From the NCBI GenBank assembly GCA_002812745.2, contig NCSJ02000043.1:62001-126000 (forward strand): DNA of 64,000 nucleotides, read 5' to 3'. Below are positions 45,503 through 57,055 of the stretch, piece after piece. The DNA comes from Scytalidium lignicola (lineage: Eukaryota > Ascomycota > Leotiomycetes). Made by a program: the position numbers and the translations under genes. Position 1 is the stretch's first letter; the number at the start of each line of letters is the position of its first letter. Below the pieces are notes generated by a model, which did no database searches, was not told where the DNA came from, and worked only from the letters and a program-made list of their open reading frames with translations.

Positions 45503-47491
45503 ATGTCATCTATTTTCGGCACATACTTGAGAAATACTCTTACAGACCAATTATCACGATCAACATTCACCTATAGCCCCCTCGATTCGTCCAAAAATCA
45601 GATTCGGCTACTTCGTTTCGTTCGATCTCAACATGGGAGCTCTTTTCCCCAGAAGGCATTCCTATCTCTCGAGCTGTACCACTGCTCTTTCGATAGCACA
45701 CCGAAATATCATGCGCTGTCGTATGTATGGGGCAGCAGTGTCAAGAATCGGCCAATCTTACTCAACGGAAAGACGTGGTACATAACCAGAAGCTTGGAGC
45801 TCGCCTTGCAGAGGTTTGAGGACGACGATGACGTGGAGTGGTTATGGGCAGATGCCCTCTGTATCAATCAGACCGACGATGTGGAAAAGAGTAGTCAAGT
45901 AATGAAGATGCGAGAGATCTTTCAAAACGCTCGAGTTGTGCTAGCTTGGTTTGGACCTCCGTCTGAAGGAAGCGAGAGCCTCTTCCGGAATCTTGGAAGA
46001 GAGGGTAGCAAGCTCATCGATATGGGATGGTCCAGACTGCATGAGCGAGGAGCAGCCAGCAGAGAAGATCCACACCCAGACTCACTTCCATCGAGTGAAT
46101 GCTGGCCAGCCTTCCAATCTTTCTCCATCATCATCAGTCAGGGTCGCTCTGTCCTATCTCGTCTTGCTGCTGAATTATCGCTGAGGGATAGTGAAGGAGG
46201 CGTATTCCCACATGCTCCTATGCACGATTTCCTCGCACGCCCACTCTGGAATCGTGTCTGGATCGTGCAAGAGTTTGCGGTCGCCAAAGACTTGTATCTT
46301 GTTTGCGGACAGGCCAAGCTGAAGTACAGTCATTTCCTCGTAGTTTACTTCCTATATTATCGGTTTTACGAGGACCAAAGGCTGGATGAGCCACTTGGGC
46401 CCCATTCCCAGCAATTTGCGAGCAAAGTATCAGCAATCTTCCCAATCTTCTGGCAGACTATTGTTACTATGAGGCAGCAGTCACGGGGTCCTCTGAAGGA
46501 GATACTCACTTCTGTCTTCAGACTTGGCGCGACCGACCCTCGAGACCGCGTCTACGCCATCACCGGATTGGCGAAGGACTCGAAGCTAATGGGTATCCGT
46601 ACCGATTACTCCATGACTTACACTGATATGTCCATTGAAGTGGCATGGAGATTGTTCAGACTTCACGGCTTGTGGATTCTCACGCACTCTCATGGCCTTC
46701 GAGCGTCCGAACACGGATCCTCCCTGCCGTCCTGGGTACCTGACTGGTCCCTACGTTCCGATCCCACGCTGAATAAGCCTCGATTTGACGAAGATGGAGA
46801 CTTCAGCGCCTCAGGCGTGTCCGCAATGTGTACCCAACCCAGTTTCGAAGAAGTTGACTTCCAAGCACGGACAATCGCGATTATGGGAACCATTGTCGCG
46901 ACGGTCTCTGAGACTGGAAGTGCCGTTGATTTCAGCGTGCCTCGAGTGACGCCCCGGAATTTTCAGACCGCAAGAATATTGCTGGACGCCCTCGAGCATC
47001 TCTCAGGGAAATTCTCATCCTTCACGACAAGTGAGGTGGCCGCGGCTCTCTGGCAAATCCCAATCGCGCATCGCAATGCCGCTCACATCCCCCCAGTCCA
47101 CCAATCCACCTATCAAGACAAATCCGAGCAATGGCGACAGGGATACGCGACTCTCATTGGCAACACACCAGCTCCTCCGAACATGTCCAGTGAAGATGAG
47201 ACCCAGTGGAGGGTCCAGAAGAGCCATTTCTATCTCGAGCATCTCTGCCGTAAGTCCGATGCGAAGCGGCCGTTCGCATGCCACGGGGAGAAGGAGTATC
47301 TTGGCATGGGCCCGCAGGAGATGGAACCGGGAGACCAGGTATGCATCTTCCTGGGGGTCAGCTTGCCGTATGTCTTGCGCGTCCAGGACGATGGAGGATA
47401 CAAGCTTGTTGGGGAAGCATGGGTCCATGGTATGATGCATGGGGAGATCATGGGAACAAATCCAGCATTCGATATGATCATGTTAGAATAG
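45503..47491 (+). CDS. HET-domain (heterokaryon incompatibility) protein
   Basis: Intronless gene of 662 residues. HET domains (distantly TIR-like) trigger cell death after non-self recognition or NLR signalling in filamentous fungi. The domain spans roughly residues 65-260 with its three classic blocks: YHALSYVWGSSVKNRPILLN; LWADALCINQTDDVEKSSQV with MREIFQNARVVLAWFG; and later PLWNRVWIVQEFAVAKDLYL. The C-terminal part has the usual family features DPRDRVYAITGLAKDS, then SWVPDWS, ending with PGDQVCIFLGVSLPYVLR and YKLVGEAWVHGMMHGEIM. The Met chosen is the first in the frame. Codon usage and composition look normal, in contrast to the retroelement tract immediately left. The regulated partner is unknown; many HET proteins of this layout are encoded alone. 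Confidence 0.94.
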   Translation: MSSIFGTYLRNTLTDQLSRSTFTYSPLDSSKNQIRLLRFVRSQHGSSFPQKAFLSLELYHCSFDSTPKYHALSYVWGSSVKNRPILLNGKTWYITRSLELALQRFEDDDDVEWLWADALCINQTDDVEKSSQVMKMREIFQNARVVLAWFGPPSEGSESLFRNLGREGSKLIDMGWSRLHERGAASREDPHPDSLPSSECWPAFQSFSIIISQGRSVLSRLAAELSLRDSEGGVFPHAPMHDFLARPLWNRVWIVQEFAVAKDLYLVCGQAKLKYSHFLVVYFLYYRFYEDQRLDEPLGPHSQQFASKVSAIFPIFWQTIVTMRQQSRGPLKEILTSVFRLGATDPRDRVYAITGLAKDSKLMGIRTDYSMTYTDMSIEVAWRLFRLHGLWILTHSHGLRASEHGSSLPSWVPDWSLRSDPTLNKPRFDEDGDFSASGVSAMCTQPSFEEVDFQARTIAIMGTIVATVSETGSAVDFSVPRVTPRNFQTARILLDALEHLSGKFSSFTTSEVAAALWQIPIAHRNAAHIPPVHQSTYQDKSEQWRQGYATLIGNTPAPPNMSSEDETQWRVQKSHFYLEHLCRKSDAKRPFACHGEKEYLGMGPQEMEPGDQVCIFLGVSLPYVLRVQDDGGYKLVGEAWVHGMMHGEIMGTNPAFDMIMLE

Positions 47492-47996
47492 TAATAATGA
47501 TGATAGCTTAGGGCCTGTTATACTATTTTCTTATTCTGTTGCCTATTTATGTCAATATTTTCACCAGCTTATTTTTAGCTTCAAAAGCTNAAAACTCTTT
47601 ATTAAAGTATAATTATTCAAGCAATTTCCTATATAACAATTTCAGCCTTGGAGTTATCCACTTGTCCCTTCTTTAATTCATGCTAGTATAACCCGTGGTA
47701 AACTTCTAGTTATACTATTATACTTGCAAAATATCTTGTTTGATACAGAATAACCATGCAATTTTATTTAATTTAAAGCATTTATACATAATACATCAAA
47801 TTCTAATTATATTTATTAAAATAAAATAATAAGGAAGTAATAATTAACCTGCTTAAATATAAAAATCGATGAGCGACTATGAGCAAATGCTTGCCAAGCC
47901 GAATTACTCTCTTGCAATAAGACCATCTTTTGCTATCTCGACATTCTAATACTCAGTTAAAGATCAAGTCACCCAAATTCAAACACCAGTAAGTGG
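47492..47996. other. AT-rich spacer
   Basis: 3' flank of the HET gene, then AT-rich DNA with an N near 47590. No gene seen. Confidence 0.4.
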
Positions 47997-48560
47997 ATGG
48001 ATAAAATGGTTTTCGGCTTCCTTAGGTTTGTCCATAGTTTTTTCCGGCTTTCCTTCGAAGCTGTCCTCGTACCGAACCTTTCCAACTCGATTCGCTGGCG
48101 CATGATTGCAGCGCAGCCTATCATCTTACTTGGATACAGTATCACCATGTTTCCATGGCTATTCAGACGCTCATTCAAGGTCGAATACCTACCTATTGCA
48201 CCAGATATTACAGCTACAATTGCTCAAGCATTACAAGTTTGTCCTACTCCTTTGCGCAACAAATTAATACATGTCAGACAAACATGCCTGACAGCTATAG
48301 CAGACCGAAACACCCTTACAATTGTTAATCAAGGTTTGGTTAATAAACAACAACAAGCTCGAATGAAAAAGATGAAAAAATCATATGGGTTAGCTGGAGT
48401 TTTAACCATGTAAGTGATGATCAGGGAGAAGGAGGAAAGGGAGGCAAAGGATGCAATTGCATTGGTAGAAAAACAGCGGAGGCTAGCTTTAAACGGCAAA
48501 GTAGGCTTTGCTAAAGTGGTTTGGAAAGAAATGGCTATGGATTATGATATATTTGAGTAG
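47997..48560 (+). pseudogene. pogo/Fot1-like transposase C-terminal remnant
   Basis: The reading frame resembles the tail of a fungal pogo-type DDE transposase: VEYLPIAPDITATIAQALQV, then NQGLVNKQQQARMKKMKKSY and, after an in-frame stop near 48413, EKQRRLALNGKVGFAKVVWK, ending EMAMDYDIFE at 48560. The coiled, Lys/Gln-rich C-terminus after a disordered linker is characteristic, but no catalytic DDE block is present in this fragment. No terminal repeats were identified. Confidence 0.55.
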
Positions 48561-48598
48561 TCGCTTTTTAATAATTAAATTTATTCAACCATACAATT

Positions 48599-48642
48599 AG
48601 TGGTGGTGGTGGTGGTGGTGGAGATGGTGGTTATGGTGGTTG
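48599..48642. repeat. (GGT)n microsatellite
   Basis: About seven uninterrupted GGT units, followed by GAGATGGTGGTTATGGTGG, immediately 3' of the transposase remnant. Confidence 0.85.
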
Positions 48643-51600
48643 ATTGTAGCCGAAATTAGGTGGCCGGGGAAGGGGGCCAATACGTTAACGCTACTACATG
48701 CATTAGATCCGGGGTTCTTAAGCCGTAATCATGATTATGGATGCTATTCATCACACTAGAATGATATTAAAGGCAATTGGGATGTTACGTCGTCAGAGCC
48801 TGAGTCTCAAAATGCTACATCAGTTGCACCGTACTGTACGTACCTTACCTACAGTCACATAAGGTAATATTCTACAGCAGCCTCGAGCTCTTATAGCATC
48901 TTCCAGTACAGCAGCTTTTGATCAAGCATGCAGGGGTAAGATTCTAATTAAAGCAACGTGCGGCAGCAGTAATGAGGTGAGCACGAAACACGGCAGCACT
49001 TAAGGAATGAATGGATGAACGATGCCGTCTTCTACGCAGCACAGCACCCACGTGACGCCACTCCGTAGCGAGTTTCCTGTTTCCCCAGGAATAACGTATT
49101 GGCCACCTTAAAATACACCAAAACCACCAGATTTCAAGAGCTTTTGTTTTAGAACTCAACTTAAATCCGATTTCAGGTTACCCCCCAGCGCTAGATCACT
49201 TAAGCTTACCAAGCACAAATTTGTATGCAAGAACAGAGGTTGTTGATAATTTATATATTATTTAAACCTTCTTTTCTCTGATGGTAAAATTGCCGACCTT
49301 CATAACTAGCTTGAAATTAAGACTGAAGGTGCTAAAGTCAATAGAATCTAGTACCACCGTACAACATCTATAGGAGGTGCCACGATAGATTTCTATGTAA
49401 ATTGCTACAATTGAGGCATTTTTTACAGTTGGATCATTGATTATTTACTTTTGGTTCCACACTCTGAAATTGTTGTATTAGGCATGGAACTAAATTCTAA
49501 TTATAGTTAAGTATAAGATGCACAAAATGCACAATTGGTGAAGGCTTAAAAAACTAGTCACGTGATACTTTTGACAGTACGATCACGTTGCGGTCAAACA
49601 GATTTGCTGTACCGGTACTGTACTTCCGTAAGATCATCGAGATTGACATGCCGCAATTCTGAAGTGTCGTCGATCAAACAACCACATAAGGAAGCCGGCG
49701 TCGCTCATCTTCTCGGAAGCCATCATCATCAGCGAGGCGCTCGTCCAATCGCAATTGGAGTTGCAACGAATCACTACCACAGTAGTGGATGGATTTCTTG
49801 CTTTTCAGCAGTGGCGACGTGGAGGGCGATGGAGGGCGACTATCAATCCACATGAAACGGCCGCATCCATTAATCTAACCTTGCAGCCCACAGCCCTCTG
49901 CTCCAGTTTTGTGGTGCAGTACTCCATATGAAACGAGTCGCGCATCGGCGATAGAATGTGGAAACTGATGGACATAATGTTGGACACTGGAACCGCTGAG
50001 AGCTGATAAGAGCAACCAGACGTGCCAGTTTGCCAGGACATCACCCTGATCACTACTACATCCGCCGACTGTTATGCACTTCGCAATTAATGCAGAAATT
50101 ACCAATTGGGGCCCGAGAATTGTCTTTACCGGGTGCGCCGTGTGGGCTACGGATCATAATACAGTAACTTCATATATGTTACATTCAATACCGCTAAAAG
50201 GTCTCCCAACAGCGCGCGAGGCTCTCCCCATTTCAAGTGCAGGACAGTACCACAGTATTATCCCCCCACTAAATATTTCACACATGCAAGAGTCAAAAAT
50301 GAACAAGGACTGCACGGATCTCATAAACTCATTTGGGTAATATATTTATAAAATAGAATCCCCACTTTACAAAGGTTTGTGCAAATCACACTTTTACCCT
50401 TGCATGTGTGAAGTATTTAGGGGGGATAGTAACACTTCCTGTGGTTTAAAGCACGTGCATGGTTTGTCTGCCTCCCTTATCGATAATGATGAGCAGAAGG
50501 AAGGTGGAAGAATGATAATTAAGTAAGCTGACATGAACAAGCAGTAAGAAAGCGTGATGGCAAGTAATCTGCGAGCGTTGCAACAAGCTTTTTCCCCGGC
50601 ACGGTAAAAGCAGTAGCTGGCAAACCCCCTATTTGCGGGAATCTTCTCACGGTAGTATTTTAAAGAGGCAGAGGACGAGCTGGACAAGTTCTAGGCGCTG
50701 ACTCGCAGTCTGACAGGTCTTGGCGCGCACACATAGTTCGATCACCAATGTTTATATATCGGCTTGCTCCAGCTCACTGGTCATCAATCATCATCATTCA
50801 TCACTCCGTGTGATTTTTTTCGGATACCTTTTTTTTGATAATAATGATGCATTTGACAGAACATGGCCAATCTGCAGCTGCATTCCCGCTCCGGCTCCCG
50901 CACGCTTGGCAGCAGCTTTGGTAAGGTTTATGCCGTGCAATTATGCAACCTGATGTGCGACGGAAATCATACGCGGAGGAAAGACCAAGAGCAACCAACT
51001 TCCTTGTAATGTCCTTGTAATGTCCTTGTCCTGTACAGTACGGTACAGTATTTGTACTCGGATGTACTGTGGTGTAATTAACTTTTACCCAAATTAAAAT
51101 ATACACCCAGAACCACTACGGTGCTCGACCCGCACAGCCAAGCAATTTCCAACCCCGTAGAACCACCGTCGAATTGCTAAGAAATTGCTAAGCCAGACCG
51201 GGCGCCTCCCTAAATCAGAGACTACTGAATCGTGTCTGCGTGTGTATCTTTGTGTTACGGTAGCGTGGATAGATAACTAACTGTAAAAAAACTCTTCTGC
51301 ACGGTGCTCCACGTAGCAACGCGACTGGCTCTCGATGGTGCAAGAACAAGCGCCTGGAAGAAAAAAGATCGCAGATGGCAATTGCGCCGTGGCCGGTGCC
51401 ATTCTTCCGTTACCATTTTGCCCATAGGAAAGTGGACAAAGTGGAGCCAAGAATCATTGGCGCTTTGGTCCAGACCTAATCTAAAGCGCCTTTCAATGGG
51501 AATGTCACTCTTAGCCCTTCGCCCTTGAAGCTTTTCAATTCCAGGGGGGAAAGGCCCCACCCCCGAAATTGAGACCGCAACCAGGGTTCAGGGCGAAATG

Positions 51601-52287
51601 ATCCCCTTCCAAGGCAAAACAAAGCACGGCAGGAGATGCCCGGAGGTTGAACAATGGCATGGCAAAAGCTTATTTTGTACTGTGCTGTACTGTGGTACTT
51701 CCACAAGTTGGGAAACCAACCCTGGACCGTCGTCTCTCTCTCAATCTCCTACCGCTCCCTTTCGCATGGAACAACACTATTCCTGTATTGTACTGTACAG
51801 TAAATTTACCTCTTGACTTTTTACTTCCCCCTTCCTCCACTTCCGTCTTTCCGTTTCACTTTTTTTCAATCCCCTCTCCTCATTCTCTCCTCTTTAGCAA
51901 AAGTTGCAAAAGGAAACAAACCGCAACGTTTTCTTTTCCTTTGACGTCCTACTTGCATACTTTTTCCCCCAGGGATATTTCTACTCAACAGGAGGGGAAA
52001 AAATACCTCAAGACGATGAGCTAAGAAAGCAATCGCAACGCTCCTTTCTCCTCGCCCCGCACAATACACGAAGCGCGCATTTTTGTCTTTTTGCGTATAT
52101 TCTTGGGTTTTTCGAATAACTGAATTGCTCCTTTTCCTCTCTTTTTTCTCTTGTCCGCTCTCTTTTCGGGAAACACTTGGCCTCAACCTCGGCACATATC
52201 GGTACATATACAACCACTCCTTTGTTTGCGCTGGAGAAAGAAAACTCGCCGACTTCAGAGGGGAAAAAACGCCCCCCCTAAAATACA
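48643..52287. other. long intergenic region without recognised gene
   Basis: About 3.6 kb in which no open frame shows a known domain. It includes several TACTGTAC-type words (around 48830, 49610, 51035, 51675, 51790) and a small MITE (50258-50429). The last 450 bp are strongly pyrimidine-rich on the plus strand (TTTTCTTTTCC, TCTCTTTTTTCTCTTG) and look like the promoter and 5' leader of the DUF3405 gene. Confidence 0.45.
50258..50429. mobile_element. small MITE with TA flanks (172 bp)
   Basis: The left end (TTATCCCCCCACTAAATATT...CACACATGCAAG) and the right end (CTTGCATGTGTG...TTTAGGGGGGATAG) are inverted copies over about 40 bases with a few differences and a 2-base indel. TA lies just outside both ends (50256-50257, 50430-50431). 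The centre is non-coding. The ends are unrelated to those of the element at 29554. Confidence 0.72.
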
Positions 52288-54393
52288 ATGGCTCTAATGT
52301 CTCGATACCGGGCTTCTATCTTCATAGTCTTCGCAATAATTGTGACATATATTACCTTTTCTCAGAACACGATTTCGCGCGAGGGGCATTCTGTGAAGGT
52401 TAATAATATTTGGAAGGGGACGGAGGAGGGTGATTGGCGGGAACGTAAAGCTGCGCCGTATAAGGACTATGACAACTTTCGAGACGAGTTTGATGCATTG
52501 GGGAAGTGAGTTATTTATTTTTTATTTTTTAAATTTTTTTTATGTTATACTTTTACAATTAATCAAATGCACCAAGGAAACTGACGGCAAAAATCACAGG
52601 AAACGCAGCGCCGGTCGCATGTTTGGAAATACCTTGGAGAATCTCAGTGAGTCTCGAGGCCATTTGCGCTCCACTGTGGAAGTTCTGCGGCCCATAGGCT
52701 CTGGCTCAGGATTGGGAGGCGGCGGGACGCCCTTCAGATACCGCCCATATCCACCATACAACACCCAGCGATGGAAGGCGACGCATCGCGGCTCCTTTGC
52801 TGAATGCGAAATGCCGGAAGGCACCAAGGGCGACATGCTAGTGTTTTCAGGACGCTCAGAAGGCTTGGTGGATACGCCAATGGGTTCGAACGTAGCGTTG
52901 GATATTGACTCGGATCTATGCTTCGAGAGGAAAACGCGGTTGGAACCATATGGGTACACGGAGGAGGAGGACGGCAGTTCCAACAGCACAGTATCCACAG
53001 AATGGGATCATGTGAACTGGGGACAGTTGCAGAAGAAATGTGTTGCGAAGAATGCAGAGCGTTATGTCAGATCGGAGAATGTGAATGAGAAGACAGGCAC
53101 AAGAACCGCGTTGCTTCTCCGCGCATACACCGGCATGCAATACACCGAGGACGAGAAGCAGAATATCCGCGCTCTAGTGACGGAGTTGTCTCTCAAGAGT
53201 GGAGGAGAGTACCAGGTCTTTCTGCTCACACAGATGAAAGACAGGGACTTCGACATCGCGAATGACCCAGCGGCACACAAGGCTGCCATCGAGAAGCATG
53301 TCCCAAGAGAGTTCTGGGACATGACCGTCTTCTGGACCGACGCCGAGATGCGAGAGCTCTATCCCAAAATCCCCGATGAATTCCAGAACGTCCACCGCGC
53401 GCAGTGGTTCTCGGTGCAGAAGTTCGCGCAGGATTTCCCGGAATTCGACTTCTACTGGAACTGGGAGCTCGACTCGCGCTACACGGGGAACCACTACGAT
53501 CTGCTGGAGAAACTTGGTGGCTTCGGCGCGACGCAGCCGCGCAAGTGTCTCTGGGAACGTAACAACCGCTACTACATCCCCCAATTCCACGGCCAGTACG
53601 ACACGGACTTCCGACAATCAGTCGAGGAGATCCACGGGGGATCATGCCTCTGGGCTCCACCAGCCATCGAGAACGTAACGCCCTTGGGGCCGCCACCACC
53701 GACCAAGAACCAAAGCCGGGACGACTATGTCTGGGGCGTTGGTGAAGAGGCAGACTACATATCCCTCGCGCCCATGTTCATCCCACGGACAACTCTCTGG
53801 GTTGATCGCGACGCAATGTCGGGTTACGTTGGGCCGGACAAAACGCCGCGCCGCACCACCATCGGGACTCAATCGCGCTGCAGCAAGAAACTGCTCGACA
53901 TCATGCACATGGAGAACCAGCGCGGCAACTTCGTTAGCAGTGAGATGACGCCACAGACCGTGGCTTTGCACCATGGACTAAAAGCTGTATATGCGCCCAT
54001 ACCAATCTGGTTCGATCGGGAGTGGGATCCAAGGAGCCTGAACAAGTGGTTTAATACGGGGGATGACGGGAGCACGAGTAACGGCAAGTTTGTCAGTCCC
54101 TTTAGCTGGGGTGATGAGGGTCGATTTTCGGGGAGTACGTGGTACTATCGCGCGATTCCGCCCATGAGGTTGTGGAATAATTTTCTGGGCTGGGAGGATA
54201 CCGGTGTTGGTGGAGCAGAGGTATGCCATCTTTTCCCCGTTCCTTTTTTCAGATGAAGATAAATGCTAACTTCCTTATCTAGTGGGAGAGAAGAAACGGC
54301 CGTCCCTGCCTCCCTCCAATGATCCTCCATCCTATCAAGGACGTCGAAAAGACACCACCCGGTTTCAAGTCCAAATCAGATCTCCCGTACTGA
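52288..54393 (+). CDS. DUF3405 type II membrane protein, putative glycosyltransferase
   Basis: Three exons, 52288-52505, 52600-54220 and 54283-54393, give 649 residues. The N-terminus (MALMSRYRASIFIVFAIIVT) contains one transmembrane segment, so the protein is probably a Golgi/ER type II protein with a lumenal catalytic part. The large exon matches the fungal DUF3405 family: RTALLLRAYTGMQYTEDEKQ, GGEYQVFLLTQMKD, the acidic motif FYWNWELDSRYTGNHYDLLE that resembles a DxD site, then WGVGEEADYISLAPMFIP. The last exon supplies WERRNGRPCLPPMILHPIKD, a conserved ending. DUF3405 is suspected but not proven to be glycosyltransferase-like; the substrate is unknown. A long polypyrimidine leader precedes the ATG, suggesting strong expression (inference). 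Confidence 0.88.
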
Positions 54394-55548
54394 AATATTT
54401 TTGAATCTCCATGTTTTTTGTTCCCTCTCACGATCGGTTTAACGAATAAAAGCCCTATTTATCTATCAGTTCTTGAAATCCAGGGTCCATGGAAGGATGA
54501 TGCTAGGGGGGTTTTATGGCTGATGCCTGTAAGCATCTTTAGACTTTTCCTACATTTTTGTTGTCTTTTTTTTATATCGAGTTGCTGATTCCCCCTCATC
54601 AACTGTTTTCTTTTTTTCTTTTCGGAGTACATAGACCATAGCGTTTCGGGCGATAGTTCTGGTACGTTTGGCATTTTCCAATTGCATTTTTTTTGTANAA
54701 AAAAAAATATCGGGGTTTCTCCTTTTTTTTATACGATACCTTTGAAGGAGTTGGTATATATGTTTTATGTATGATCTTGGTTTTGGTTAATATACAGTAG
54801 ATGTACAAAATAAATAAAGATAATTACATGAAGACCTTCGCTTTTATCGAATTTGAATCTTTTAGAGGATTTACTTTATGGTAATTTTTTATCCAACTTA
54901 GCTATATTATTTCTATTTCAAGGACAAAAGTATTTCCTTTGACGCGTGTAAGAATTATAACAAGCTGAGTTAGCATAACCTTAAACTCAACCCTAGTATC
55001 AATCTTAACCTTATTATATAGTTAACTAACTAGGAAATGCTAGTTAGTAATCGAAGCTAACTTAGAAATTTGAAGAGAGTAAGTCATCACGTGATTGACA
55101 CGTGAAATTCCTACTTTATGTCACATGATTTCTCACCTACAAAATTTAATATTCAATATTTAAAAACTTTAGCAAAAACTTGTATAAGAATATATGATGT
55201 TATTAAATTTTAATAAATGTTTCATGAATTGATTAATATAATTAAATTGACTTAGAACGGCCTTTGATGGTTAAAGCGAAGAGAAGGAAGAATGCCTGAT
55301 ATGATATTAAACGTAGATACAACCTTGATGTTAGTTACATTTTAAAGCATTTATTGTTCTAAACCCTTAAACCTTAATAACCGAAGATCATACTAAGCTA
55401 TTCAAACAACTGGAACAACTTTAGCAAAACTAACAAATGAATTCTCCTTGCTTTATTGGCTGTGAATTCATCTAAATTCTTGATAAAACCTGTAATCTAG
55501 CCGCGTCAACTGTAGACCACTAATACTGATTAATCATAATGATCACTG
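54394..55548. other. AT-rich intergenic region between convergent genes
   Basis: 3' flanks of the DUF3405 and F-box genes. An N lies in a poly-A run near 54698. No gene seen. Confidence 0.45.
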
Positions 55549-56706
55549 TTAGGATAGTACAACCTCGTTCATTCTTTGCATCTGATATATATGCCTTCTT
55601 CTCTTAAAAAAGGCACCAGGCTCTGTTCGATCGAAGAATTCATAAAGAGCTTGTCGTATCAAATCTGTGTCATCCAAGTGTATCGCATTGTCTATTTTCA
55701 CCAAATCTGTTACCTCTGAAGGACTTATAAGTGAATCACACTTAAATTCACGTCCTCGCTCAAACGTAGAACAGATTGAACCAGGTTCGAAGTTAACATT
55801 GATAAGTTTCTGCTCTTGGATTTGGAGAAGGCTTTCATGATCTGGTTCCCATCCAAAGTCAATATGGCTTTGCCATTCAGGGTCAAGATATGATCTGCCC
55901 TCCCCGAGATCCTTCCATACTGTGCAAAATGTAGCCATGCGTCCGCGATCAAGCTTTTCATACTTCAATTGGGCTTCAGTTAGACAAAATCGACATTGAA
56001 ATAATCCTTCACCTTTATGAAATAGGCTAAAACTCTTTATCATATCATAAGGAGGGATCTCTTCCTCACAGATATGGTAATAAGTTCCTGACTTTATAGT
56101 CATATGAGGACATATTAGCTTAAACCAGACGTCGCCGGACGCCGCTGGTTCCGTTGGAGCTTGTGTGGAAATTATTTGCAAACGAACAAGCAGTCTACCG
56201 TTGTGGATTTGAGCTGAGAAGTGGCTCCATTCAACAATAGAAGGAGAGTATAATCGGAGTTCTTTTGTTGATAAAAAGCTTAAGAGGCTTTTCGAATTTC
56301 GTCCTTGTCGATATCGTTTCATTGCCATGAAAAATAACGCAGGACTGAAATAATAAGAAATATAAAAATCAATGTTTTCCAAGTAGAAATACGTTTCTAT
56401 ACACTCTGGGCTGTCAGGGCGAGGTCGTGAGCTTGGGACATATTGTAACGCTGTTTTGTTTTTGATATAGTGAAAACATCGGCAGTGAAAGCAGGCGAAA
56501 TAGTTTGGTAATTCCTTCTCTAGCAACAATAAAAGAGCGTAATGAGCTCTACGATGTTGTGATACATACCTCAGTAGATGCAGATATTTCCATTTGAGTA
56601 TATTATGTAAGTATTGACATGTGAGTGACAGTGCAGCCGCCGATTCCAAGGGAAGGAAGTCAGCAATACTATGAATAATTTCCGCCGGCAGCCAGTCTAA
56701 ATGCAC
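55549..56706 (-). CDS. F-box protein
   Basis: Single-exon gene of 385 residues. Residues 3-42 form an F-box: LDWLPAEIIHSIADFLPLES, then AAALSLTCQYLHNILKW, which would bind Skp1 in an SCF ubiquitin ligase. Downstream there is no leucine-rich repeat or WD40 array. A Cys/His-containing stretch (FACFHCRCFHYI) and a later pair (FQCRFCLTEAQ) could coordinate metal. A C-terminal basic segment (FFKRRRHIYQMQRMNEVV) ends the protein. The layout resembles the numerous F-box proteins of unknown target in filamentous ascomycetes. The gene lies 350 bp from a decayed Tc1 element but is itself intact. Confidence 0.85.
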   Translation of the reverse strand: MHLDWLPAEIIHSIADFLPLESAAALSLTCQYLHNILKWKYLHLLRYVSQHRRAHYALLLLLEKELPNYFACFHCRCFHYIKNKTALQYVPSSRPRPDSPECIETYFYLENIDFYISYYFSPALFFMAMKRYRQGRNSKSLLSFLSTKELRLYSPSIVEWSHFSAQIHNGRLLVRLQIISTQAPTEPAASGDVWFKLICPHMTIKSGTYYHICEEEIPPYDMIKSFSLFHKGEGLFQCRFCLTEAQLKYEKLDRGRMATFCTVWKDLGEGRSYLDPEWQSHIDFGWEPDHESLLQIQEQKLINVNFEPGSICSTFERGREFKCDSLISPSEVTDLVKIDNAIHLDDTDLIRQALYEFFDRTEPGAFFKRRRHIYQMQRMNEVVLS

Positions 56707-57055
56707 ATGTATAGCTGTGAGTTTAAAGACTCAAAGTTTCCGTTCAAGAGTCCTGGTCAATCTTAGGCGTAAGAAAGAAGACATTCTATATATATTAACA
56801 TAATCCTAACTTTTTTCTATACCATTTAACGTTAAATGTGCATGTTAGGAAATTGGCGGTTGAGAAGCTGGGGAAGCGATTTCGGCCTAGATTATGTTCT
56901 AGTCTAACTAATCACGAATTCGGCCCAACCACAAATTGACCGTCTAAATACTACTATTTTAGCATTTTAATTATAGCTTTCTCTTAATATCATTTTCAAG
57001 ATTAGATAATCTGAGATAGTGCGAGGGTGCTATAGGGTAGTACGGTCAAAACGTA

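Noticed and set aside
51866..52288. 140-codon minus-strand frame just upstream of the DUF3405 start
   Set aside because: It is the antisense of a polypyrimidine leader and gives a Lys/Arg/Glu-rich product of no known family.
53174..53699. Two overlapping minus-strand frames of about 150 codons inside the DUF3405 gene
   Set aside because: Antisense to a well-supported exon with clear family motifs. The frames are open because of GC-rich codon use.
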